Part shown: in pieces, positions 1-5,902 of the stretch
Layout of the letters: every line of letters begins with the position of its first letter
Numbering within the stretch: position 1 is the stretch's first letter
From: an uncultured Lachnospiraceae bacterium
GTDB lineage: Bacteria > Bacillota > Clostridia > Lachnospirales > Lachnospiraceae
DNA length: 6,387 nucleotides
NCBI GenBank assembly: GCA_945834545.1
Contig: CAMAHO010000128.1
Coordinates: forward strand, 1-6,387
Reading direction: 5' to 3'
Position numbers and translations under genes: made by a program
The notes under the pieces: model-generated
The model's database searches: none
Told to the model about the DNA's origin: nothing
Seen by the model: only the letters and a program-made list of their open reading frames with translations

Positions 1-20
1 ACACTAAAAAAGCCAGAAAT

Positions 21-70
21 TACCGTCCCCAGTGGTCCGCCCCCCAGTGACTCTCTCCGTTGTCTCCGTT
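21..70. repeat. GC-rich segment with short direct repeats downstream of thrC
   Basis: Two copies of CCCCAGTG (27-34 and 42-49) lie 15 bp apart in an unusually C-rich stretch. They are followed by a tandem pair of TCTCCGTT (54-61 and 63-70). The ACCGTCCCC-type wording resembles short dispersed intergenic repeats I associate with Firmicute genomes, but this is recollection and the copy number cannot be judged from one window. No clear hairpin plus T-tract for thrC was found between its stop codon and the window edge. The run of T on the minus strand near positions 6-11 has no convincing stem before it. Confidence 0.3.
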
Positions 71-75
71 ATTCC

Positions 76-1563
76 TTATAAGCCTAAATACTTCTCCACT
101 GTAGCCTTCATATCCGCTGCGTCACACTGGTTGTTATGTACGACCGGTGCTGTGCGAATCTCTTCGATGGCATTGGGCACCTTGATTTGTCCCAATTTAG
201 ACAGTTCATCCACCAGCTCAAAATCGCCCAGGGTTTCATATTTCTTGTCAATGGCATTCATTACGCTTCTTGTAAACTTAAACGGACTGGCAGTGGACGC
301 AATGATGGTCTTTGTGGTATCCCCTGTAGTTTCCTTATATTCCTTATAAACAGAATAAGCCACTGCTGTGTGGGTATCCATAATGTAATCATTGTCAAAA
401 TAGACATCCTTGATAGCCGCTGCTGTCTTCTCTTCTGAAGCATAGTTGCCATAGAAATCCTTCAGGTTTTCCTTCATCTTAGGAGTAATCTCGTATTTTC
501 CCTGTCCGGAAAGCAGACTCATAAGCTCTTTTGTCTTATCTGCATCATTTCCTGCAATATAGTAGATTAGTCTCTCCAGATTGCTGGAAATCAAAATATC
601 CATTGAGGGGGATGAGGTCAATACAAATTTCCTGTTTTTATCGTATATACCGGTGTCGAAGAAGTCATACAGCACCTTGTTTTCGTTGGAAGCACAAATT
701 AACTTTCCTATGGGAAGTCCCATGTTTTTTGCATAAAAAGCTGCAAGAATATTTCCAAAATTACCCGTTGGAACGACTACATTAATCTTCTCGCCTTCTT
801 CTATCTCACCCTTTTCCAGCAGTTTTACATAGGCATATACATAGTAGCATATCTGCGGTACTAATCTTCCTATATTGATTGAGTTGGCGGAAGAAAACTG
901 GAAGCCCTTTTGGTCCATAGTTTCTGCCAGCGCCTTGTCTGAGAAAATATTCTTCACACCGGTCTGGGCATCATCAAAATTACCGTGAATGCCTACTACA
1001 TAAGTGTTCTTTCCCTTCTGGGTAACCATCTGCTTTTCCTGAATGGGACTCACACCATTCTTCGGATAAAATACGATAATTCTGGTCCCTTCAACATCTG
1101 CAAAGCCTGCCAGAGCAGCCTTTCCTGTATCACCGCTGGTAGCTGTCAGAATCACGATCTCATTTTGAATGTTATTTTTCCTTGCAGCTGTGGTCATCAA
1201 ATGAGGCAAAATAGACAAAGCCATATCCTTGAATGCAATTGTTGCTCCATGGAAAAGCTCCAGGAAATAGGCATCCTTGGTTTTTACAATAGGTGCAATC
1301 TCTCTGGTATCAAATTTCTCATCATAGGCATTCTTGATGCAGTTTTTAAGCTCCTCCTCCGTGAAATCAGACAAGTACAGCTTCATCACTTCATATGCCA
1401 CACCGGGATAGTCCATCTTGGATAACTCCTGTAAAGATACATCCAACTCAGGAATCCTGGAAGGCACAAATAATCCGCCGTCATCAGAAAGTCCCTTTAA
1501 AATAGCCTGAGATGCAGAAATCGGTTCTCCCTTACTTCTGGTACTATAATATACTACGCTCAC
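76..1563 (-). CDS. thrC: threonine synthase
   Basis: This enzyme is a cytoplasmic PLP-dependent protein that converts O-phosphohomoserine to threonine and phosphate, the last step of threonine synthesis. The 495-residue product is full length for the long bacterial ThrC type. It has the N-terminal YYSTR start, the block LFHGATIAFKDMA with the expected PLP lysine at K112, a TSGDTGKAAL loop near 142-151, and PTGNFGNILA near 265-274, which should hold the cofactor phosphate. The start is GTG at 1563, supported by GGAGGAG six bases upstream (1570-1576); the stop is TAA. The gene appears monocistronic. It has its own promoter in the 115-bp gap after the upstream SleB-like gene, with a predicted leader of about 57 nt. 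That is too short for a T-box or a typical attenuator, and I see neither. The leader contains a small TGTC/GACA stem at 1604-1614. Identification is firm. Confidence 0.97.
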   Translation of the reverse strand: MSVVYYSTRSKGEPISASQAILKGLSDDGGLFVPSRIPELDVSLQELSKMDYPGVAYEVMKLYLSDFTEEELKNCIKNAYDEKFDTREIAPIVKTKDAYFLELFHGATIAFKDMALSILPHLMTTAARKNNIQNEIVILTATSGDTGKAALAGFADVEGTRIIVFYPKNGVSPIQEKQMVTQKGKNTYVVGIHGNFDDAQTGVKNIFSDKALAETMDQKGFQFSSANSINIGRLVPQICYYVYAYVKLLEKGEIEEGEKINVVVPTGNFGNILAAFYAKNMGLPIGKLICASNENKVLYDFFDTGIYDKNRKFVLTSSPSMDILISSNLERLIYYIAGNDADKTKELMSLLSGQGKYEITPKMKENLKDFYGNYASEEKTAAAIKDVYFDNDYIMDTHTAVAYSVYKEYKETTGDTTKTIIASTASPFKFTRSVMNAIDKKYETLGDFELVDELSKLGQIKVPNAIEEIRTAPVVHNNQCDAADMKATVEKYLGL

Positions 1564-1627
1564 TTTTTACTCCTCCGCTTTCGTCTAAACACCCTTCTAT
1601 GAATGTCCCTGACACCATTTTCTATGG

Positions 1628-1656
1628 AGTATAGCATATTTTACAGGGTGGTGCAA
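1628..1656 (-). promoter_or_regulatory. thrC promoter, extended -10 type
   Basis: On the minus strand, TTGCAC (1651-1656) is followed after exactly 17 bp by TATACT (1628-1633). The -10 box is preceded by TGC, which gives an extended -10 element. The -10 matches the sigma-A consensus at five of six bases. The -35 matches only at its TTG. Transcription would begin near 1621, about 57 nt upstream of the GTG start of thrC. This is a visual prediction. Confidence 0.65.
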
Positions 1657-1660
1657 CCAC
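1648..1660. promoter_or_regulatory. perfect dyad over the thrC -35 box, possible operator
   Basis: The arms GTGGT (1648-1652) and ACCAC (1656-1660) form a perfect 5-bp inverted repeat around a 3-bp centre. The dyad covers the predicted -35 hexamer of thrC. It has no T-tract on either side, so it does not look like a terminator for the SleB-like gene. A repressor or activator site is an inference from its position only. The arms are short and chance is possible. Confidence 0.3.
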
Positions 1661-1678
1661 AATAGTTTTCTAATAAAT

Positions 1679-2332
1679 TCACTGTACAGTTTTCTCTTTC
1701 ACTTTGTAGAATTCGTGTCCTCCGTGTTGAAACAAATATTGGAGCTTTGTGTCAAACCAGCTCATGCTCTCGGCCTTGGCACGTTTTCGGGCTGCAAAAA
1801 ATAATGCACCCTGAGAATAGTCTGTCCCTGCTAAGACCAGATTGACAGCCTCCTTGGTCTCCTCACTAATCTCCAGTTCCGTAAAAGTATCCTTCCTGGT
1901 AGGGGAAAACTGAACTGTCTTCTCATTTTTTTGGAAAATGACTTCTGTAATGGTATCCGGAAACTTTTCGCTTTTCACCCGATTCATTACTACATTTCCC
2001 ACCAGGACCTTCCCCTCCAAATCCTCTCCTCCCGCTTCTGCTTGTACAATACACAATAAATTGTGGTAATCCTCTTCACTTACCTCATAGCACTCCTTCT
2101 CTGTAGTCACCTTTTCAATCTTTTCGCTGACATAAGTCGGCAGCTTTGCATCTGCCAGCTGTAGGATATCCACACCTATGGTAGACTCATCAAACCAAAC
2201 CATTTCTTTTTGTGCCATATTTGCCGGAACGATGTCCATGACCCCTAATTCACTGATTTTACATAAAATCATGATTGCCAGCAGGCAACTTAAGTTTATC
2301 TGTAAAAAGCGCTTGCAGATCTTTTTATACAT
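1679..2332 (-). CDS. SleB/CwlJ-like cell-wall hydrolase (Hydrolase_2 family)
   Basis: The product has 217 residues. It begins with a basic stretch (KKICKRF) and one hydrophobic segment at about 12-28, likely a signal peptide or membrane anchor. A linker runs to about 85, followed by one catalytic domain at about 88-208. The domain shows LLCIVQAEAGGE with the probable catalytic glutamate at E99, VLVGNVVMNRV, FPDTITEVIFQ, a QFSP block, GALFFAA, and GGHEFY near the end. This is the block order of the SleB/CwlJ hydrolase family, whose SleB member is a lytic transglycosylase acting on spore-cortex peptidoglycan. No peptidoglycan-binding repeat is present, so the substrate may be vegetative wall rather than cortex. 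The ATG at 2332 has a modest upstream AGG. The gene is divergent from the AP2/HNH-like gene and lies 115 bp upstream of thrC. The family call is good; the physiological role is unknown. Confidence 0.85.
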   Translation of the reverse strand: MYKKICKRFLQINLSCLLAIMILCKISELGVMDIVPANMAQKEMVWFDESTIGVDILQLADAKLPTYVSEKIEKVTTEKECYEVSEEDYHNLLCIVQAEAGGEDLEGKVLVGNVVMNRVKSEKFPDTITEVIFQKNEKTVQFSPTRKDTFTELEISEETKEAVNLVLAGTDYSQGALFFAARKRAKAESMSWFDTKLQYLFQHGGHEFYKVKEKTVQ

Positions 2333-2379
2333 TTCTCTACCTGGACTTTCATCAAAATTTGTACAACCCTATTTCTATG

Positions 2380-2409
2380 TTTATGCTGCAAGTCCTTTTT
2401 AAATTCCAA
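2380..2409 (-). promoter_or_regulatory. weak candidate promoter for the SleB-like gene
   Basis: On the minus strand, TTGGAA (2404-2409) and CATAAA (2380-2385) are separated by 18 bp, each matching the sigma-A consensus at four of six bases. Nothing better was seen in the AT-rich divergent region. A perfect TTGTACAA palindrome (2359-2366) lies just downstream and could be a binding site or chance. A sporulation sigma factor could use a different site that I cannot assign. Confidence 0.2.
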
Positions 2410-2445
2410 TTTTTTCTTTATGTATGGGAGTTTTTATAAATTTTA

Positions 2446-2454
2446 TGGTATACT
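2446..2454 (+). promoter_or_regulatory. extended -10 promoter for the AP2/HNH-like gene
   Basis: TGGTATACT contains TG one base before TATACT (2449-2454), an extended -10 element with five of six consensus bases. No good -35 is found at 16-18 bp, which is tolerable for extended -10 promoters. Transcription would begin near 2461, giving a leader of about 30 nt that holds the AAAGGA ribosome binding site at 2480-2485, seven bases before the ATG at 2493. Confidence 0.5.
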
Positions 2455-2492
2455 GGTGTGGAGATTAAAATGAAACGAGAAAGGATTTATAC

Positions 2493-3329
2493 ATGGCTCC
2501 TAAGAAATCACTTCAAGGCGTATATGAATCCCATAAGAAAAATGGTGAAGTGTATTATCGCGCCTCCTTAACTTATAGAAATAAACACATTTCCTTAGGC
2601 AGCTATGCAAGTGCAGAGGATGCACACAGAGCCTACCTGGAGGCCGGTCTTTTGCTCCGTGACAATACCACTGAGCTAAAACAATATTCTAAAACTTCCG
2701 GTCTATCCTTTGAAAAGTGGGTGGTTATCCTGAATTTTAGGGATAACGGCCTGTATTTTCCGAATCCTATCTATATCAGCAAAAAACTGTTCTATTACTA
2801 TTTAAGCCCTACCCTGGTGTTAAAGTTTGATATTGACGACTTGTTTTATTATTCTTCTCATAAGATTATGCGCCGTGGAAATCATTATTTTGTGGCAGAC
2901 TACGGCATGCAGATAAATATTGCCAACCGGTATGATATCAAAAATTATGCTGTGATCGGCAGGGATTATCTGTTCATCAACGGAGATTCCACGGATTTCA
3001 GAAGAGAGAATATCAAGATTTTAAATACCTACCACGGTGTAACCGAAAAAAAAGGCCCAAAAGGGAGCTTACATGCCGACTCCTTTTGTGCCCATATCCA
3101 TATCCGCGGAAATTTTCTGATAGGTACCTATAATACTGCCCTGGAAGCCGCCATTGCCTATAATAAGGCAATTGATATCCTTAAGAAAAAGGGAGTGAAT
3201 AAGAATTTCACTCCCAATTACATAGACAGCATCCCGCCCAGCAAATATGCTGAGATTTACACCCAGGTATCCATATCTGACAAAATCCTAAACTATGTGC
3301 CTACTTCTCCTTGTAATCCACAAAGCTGA
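2493..3329 (+). CDS. protein with two AP2-like domains flanking a degenerate HNH-like core
   Basis: The product has 278 residues and no signal peptide or membrane segment. Residues 7-52 read as an AP2-like DNA-binding domain: GVY at the start, a strand-rich middle with HISLGSYASAEDA, then the helix HRAYLEA. A second copy spans about 180-228, with YHGV, FLIGTYNTALEAAIAYNKA and a similar spacing. The middle, about 120-178, resembles the HNH fold of phage and homing endonucleases; INGDSTDFRRENIKILN matches the usual DG-N-NR-EN-L block. The catalytic histidine pair expected before it is replaced by LF (160-161), and the first Asn of that block is Asp168. I infer a DNA-binding protein derived from an HNH-AP2 mobile endonuclease that has probably lost nuclease activity. 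The target is unknown. The ATG at 2493 is supported by AAAGGA seven bases upstream. The 3' end overlaps the convergent GH25-like gene by 29 bp. The AP2 assignment rests on pattern only. Confidence 0.72.
   Translation: MAPKKSLQGVYESHKKNGEVYYRASLTYRNKHISLGSYASAEDAHRAYLEAGLLLRDNTTELKQYSKTSGLSFEKWVVILNFRDNGLYFPNPIYISKKLFYYYLSPTLVLKFDIDDLFYYSSHKIMRRGNHYFVADYGMQINIANRYDIKNYAVIGRDYLFINGDSTDFRRENIKILNTYHGVTEKKGPKGSLHADSFCAHIHIRGNFLIGTYNTALEAAIAYNKAIDILKKKGVNKNFTPNYIDSIPPSKYAEIYTQVSISDKILNYVPTSPCNPQS
3186..3215 (-). terminator. rho-independent terminator of the rnf/GH25-like transcript, inside the opposing gene
   Basis: On the minus strand the sequence forms GGGAGTGAA, a 7-nt loop, then TTCACTCCC (arms 3207-3215 and 3191-3199), a perfect 9-bp stem. 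It is followed at once by TTTTTCTT (3183-3190). It lies about 85 nt past the stop codon of the GH25-like gene, in the right orientation to end that transcript. On the plus strand there is no T-tract after the stem, so it should not terminate the AP2/HNH-like gene, whose codons for roughly residues 232-241 it occupies. Confidence 0.8.
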
Positions 3330-4434
3330 GGTTAAGGTTCACATATCCTGCGATACCGTCAATTGATGCCCTCTTGGTGTACTGCCACAGGGTAAAACGG
3401 TAGGGATAATCCGGTATATCCGTTTCCTGGGAAAGCCAGATATCGTACTCTGTCAGCTTAGAATAATCAATATCCTGAATCAAAAAGTTTTTGGTTCCAT
3501 ATAAAATCGGCTTGTAGCCTGCTTCCTTTATTGTACTCAAAAAGGTCTTTGCTATCTTGGTCCTTTGGGTCTTGGTAAGTGAATCCGTTCTCTGAGAATC
3601 GTTCTGAACCTTACCCATATCCAAGGCTACCGGATAGGTAATCTTTTTTTCATTCAGATTCGTAATCACAAATTCCGCTTCCTCCCTTGCTTCCTCCTCT
3701 GAAATAGCTTGAGAGAAAAAATAGACTCCCACATCCATACCGGCTTCAGCAGCACGGCGCTCGTTGTCCACAAAATAGTCATCCAGGAACAATTCTCCGG
3801 TAGAGTACCCTCTACCACCCAACCTGAGAATTACAAAATCTATGCCTGCCTTCTTTACCTTGCCAAAATCCACATAATCCTGGCTTTCTGACAAATCAGC
3901 TCCCACAAATGAGGTTTCCGTTCCCTCCGGACAATACTTCATGAGTCCCGACTGGTTCACCAGATTCAAAAAATCATAGGAATGCTTTGGCAAATTGGGA
4001 CTAATTAAAACCCACTCATCCTCGCCCTTTTCATTTACAATTCTGGTATGTCTTCCGTCGGTGGAAGGGTCAGTCTCCGTTTCCTGACTGACTTCCTCCG
4101 GTTCCGACACAGCTACTGTTTCCTCTTCCTGTTGGGGATACAAGTCCCAGAAGTCCAGATCGTCGGGGCTAAGCGCCTCTGACCCTACCAATTCATCTAC
4201 CTCAGGATAAATGACTTGCGGGAAGTAAGACTGTCCATCCTCAACAATTACTTCTTCCTTACTCTGCTTGGGAGTTTCCTGTTTTTCCAGATTGAAAAAT
4301 ACAACAAACAACACCAAAACGATAGCAAACAATACGACTCCTAATCCTGTCAGAATCACAACTGGGCTATTATTCTTGTCGGAATCAAAATCATTATTTA
4401 AGCGCATATTCCATTCCTTTAGTACCTTTTTCAT
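3301..4434 (-). CDS. membrane-anchored GH25-like (lysozyme-family) protein with altered active site
   Basis: The 377-residue product has a short cytoplasmic N-terminus, one membrane helix at about 24-47, an acidic Glu/Gln-rich linker at about 50-128, and a C-terminal domain of the GH25 muramidase type at about 175-374. Family blocks are visible: FVGADLSESQDYVDF with D180, IDFVILRLGGRGY, AAEAGMDVGVYFFSQAIS, YPVALDMG, GYKPILYG, and LWQYTKRASIDGIAGYVNLN. In active GH25 enzymes the central motif is DxE; here it is D272-M-G274, so the catalytic glutamate is missing. The usual Asp of the last block is N366. The protein may bind but not cleave peptidoglycan. Coordinates give the longest form. An internal ATG at 4407 (368 residues) has AAAGGA seven bases upstream, a better site than the GGAG only two bases before 4434, and may be the true start. 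The gene follows rnfB after 41 nt without a terminator, so co-transcription is likely. Confidence 0.85.
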   Translation of the reverse strand: MKKVLKEWNMRLNNDFDSDKNNSPVVILTGLGVVLFAIVLVLFVVFFNLEKQETPKQSKEEVIVEDGQSYFPQVIYPEVDELVGSEALSPDDLDFWDLYPQQEEETVAVSEPEEVSQETETDPSTDGRHTRIVNEKGEDEWVLISPNLPKHSYDFLNLVNQSGLMKYCPEGTETSFVGADLSESQDYVDFGKVKKAGIDFVILRLGGRGYSTGELFLDDYFVDNERRAAEAGMDVGVYFFSQAISEEEAREEAEFVITNLNEKKITYPVALDMGKVQNDSQRTDSLTKTQRTKIAKTFLSTIKEAGYKPILYGTKNFLIQDIDYSKLTEYDIWLSQETDIPDYPYRFTLWQYTKRASIDGIAGYVNLNLSFVDYKEK

Positions 4435-4475
4435 TTCTCCCCTATTGGAGTTCGGTTTACGTGCCTGAAAAAGGA

Positions 4476-5282
4476 TTATTTCTTGTGTATTGCCTTTTTA
4501 GGGCATTTCTCAGCGCAGGTTCCGCAATCTGTACACTTTTCGTAGTCAATCTTTGCAAGGAAATTCTCCACTGTAACCGCCTGCTCCGGACAATTTTTTG
4601 CGCAGATGCCGCAGCCTATACAGGCAACCTGACAGCCCTTCATAGCTACCACACCCTTTTCCTCATTCTTGCAGGCAACCACTTCCTTCGCACCATAGGG
4701 CACCAAATCAATTAAATGCTTCGGGCAGACTTCAATACATTTGCCACAGGCCTTACAGCTTTCCGGGTCCACCACTGCAACTCCATTCACCACATGAATA
4801 GCATCAAAGGGACAGACCTTCACACAGGTACCATAGCCAAGACATCCAAAGGAGCAGGTTTTGGGACCACCGGAAGGAACGAAGGACAACATTCGACAGT
4901 CCTCTACGCCCACATAGTCATAGTCCACAGATGCTCTTTCCTTGTCTCCTTGGCAATGGACAAAGGCAACCTTTCGCTCACCCTTTTGGCCTTCCACACC
5001 CATAATCTGGGCAATCTTATTTCCTACTGCTTCCCCTCCTACCGGGCAGGCATTTACCGGTGCTTCTCCCTTTGCTATAGCCGCTGCCAAGCCTGAGCAT
5101 CCGGCGAAGCCACAGCCTCCGCAATTGTTGCCGGGCAAGGCTGCTAAGACAGCCTCCTCCTTTTCGTCCACCTGTACCTTAAACAGAATACCGGCAGCTC
5201 CCAAAAACAATCCAATGAAAATACCCACTGCCGCCACGACTCCGGCCGCAATCAATATACTAGTCACATTCATACGTAACAT
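4476..5282 (-). CDS. rnfB: Rnf complex subunit B, iron-sulfur electron-transfer protein
   Basis: RnfB passes electrons from reduced ferredoxin into the Rnf complex at the cytoplasmic face of the membrane. The 268-residue product has one N-terminal membrane helix (about 8-34). A Fe-S domain follows with C54, C57, C62 and C79 (NNCGGCGFAGC). The ferredoxin-like part carries four cysteine sets: C143/147/153/157, C176/179/182/186, C221/224/227/231 and C250/253/256/260, each ending in CP. That is enough for up to four [4Fe-4S] clusters besides the N-terminal one. The wide CX3CX5CX3CP first set is as I know it from RnfB. The gene starts 35 nt after rnfA. The start is uncertain: AAAGG lies 3 nt before the ATG at 5282 and 12 nt before the ATG at 5273. 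The second gives an N-terminus MNVTSILIAAG that looks typical of the family. Identification is firm. Confidence 0.96.
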   Translation of the reverse strand: MLRMNVTSILIAAGVVAAVGIFIGLFLGAAGILFKVQVDEKEEAVLAALPGNNCGGCGFAGCSGLAAAIAKGEAPVNACPVGGEAVGNKIAQIMGVEGQKGERKVAFVHCQGDKERASVDYDYVGVEDCRMLSFVPSGGPKTCSFGCLGYGTCVKVCPFDAIHVVNGVAVVDPESCKACGKCIEVCPKHLIDLVPYGAKEVVACKNEEKGVVAMKGCQVACIGCGICAKNCPEQAVTVENFLAKIDYEKCTDCGTCAEKCPKKAIHKK

Positions 5283-5317
5283 CTACCTTTCTGGAGCATA
5301 CTCCCTTAAAGTTCTCG

Positions 5318-5902
5318 TTACAGCAGACCTTGGAAACCGCAAAAAGCAATGGCCATCAGTCCTGCCGTGAGAAGAACAATCGGCATTCCCTTAAAGGAAT
5401 CCGGAACATCGTTATATTCCATTTTCTCTCGAATGCCGGCTAAAATCACGATTGCAATGGTAAACCCAACCGCTGTGGCAAAGCCGTTTACAATTCCGGT
5501 TAAGACACTGTATTCCTTCTGCACATTTGACAAGGCTACTCCCAGCACTGCGCAGTTGGTGGTAATCAGCGGAAGATACACACCGAGAGCTTCATATAAA
5601 GCCGGCATAGCTTTCTTTAAGAACATTTCCACAAATTGAACCAAGGCAGCAATTACCAGAATGAATACAATCGTCTGTAAATACGTAATATTCAGCGGGA
5701 CCAGAATAAACTGATAAATCAAACCTGCCACCGCACTGGCTAAGGTAATGACAAATATGACAGCTCCACCCATTCCCGAAGCCGTCTTAATCTTCTTGGA
5801 TACCCCCAGGAAAGGACATAAGCCTAAAAACTGGCTCAAAACCACATTACTCACAAGGGAGGAACCAACCATAAGGATAAGTAATTCTTTTACTGTTTGC
5901 AT
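5318..5902 (-). CDS. rnfA: Rnf complex subunit A, integral membrane protein
   Basis: RnfA is a core membrane subunit of the ion-translocating ferredoxin:NAD+ oxidoreductase and pairs with its paralogue RnfE. The 194-residue product is of normal length and consists of about six hydrophobic helices. Two family blocks are seen: VLSQFLGLCPFLGVSKK with C29, and LPLITTNCAVLGVAL with C117. In studied Rnf/Nqr complexes the equivalent cysteines of the two paralogous subunits hold a [2Fe-2S] cluster within the membrane; I apply this by homology. The ATG at 5902 lies inside the end of rnfE (13-nt overlap). Its ribosome binding site AAAGGAG is encoded within the last rnfE codons, which suggests translational coupling. 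rnfB follows after 35 nt. Confidence 0.97.
   Translation of the reverse strand: MQTVKELLILMVGSSLVSNVVLSQFLGLCPFLGVSKKIKTASGMGGAVIFVITLASAVAGLIYQFILVPLNITYLQTIVFILVIAALVQFVEMFLKKAMPALYEALGVYLPLITTNCAVLGVALSNVQKEYSVLTGIVNGFATAVGFTIAIVILAGIREKMEYNDVPDSFKGMPIVLLTAGLMAIAFCGFQGLL

Noticed and set aside
6..30. thrC terminator at the left edge (TTTTTT on the minus strand)
   Set aside because: No upstream arm pairs with GCCAGAAAT before the T-run. A hairpin may exist beyond the window, but none can be supported here.
985..1425. Plus-strand 146-codon open frame inside thrC
   Set aside because: It is antisense to conserved thrC coding sequence, has no family resemblance and no promoter or ribosome binding site support. 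A shadow frame.
1648..1660. Dyad as an intrinsic terminator of the SleB-like gene
   Set aside because: The stem is only five pairs and no T-tract follows on the minus strand. It overlaps the thrC promoter instead.
2470..2571. Overlapping 33-codon frame beginning MKRERIYTW, with GGAG six bases upstream, out of frame with the AP2/HNH-like gene
   Set aside because: The predicted transcription start near 2461 falls within its ribosome binding site, the peptide shows no recognisable features, and it overlaps a better supported start. Likely chance.
3621..3658. Plus-strand TACC/GGTA hairpin followed by TCTTTTTTT as a terminator for the AP2/HNH-like gene
   Set aside because: The stem is only four pairs, is separated from the T-run by extra bases, and lies about 300 bp past the gene inside the GH25-like coding sequence.
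4942..5370. Plus-strand 142-codon open frame across rnfB and the rnfA-rnfB junction
   Set aside because: Antisense to well-identified rnf genes, with a composition typical of a reverse-frame shadow (Pro/Ala/Thr rich). No independent evidence.
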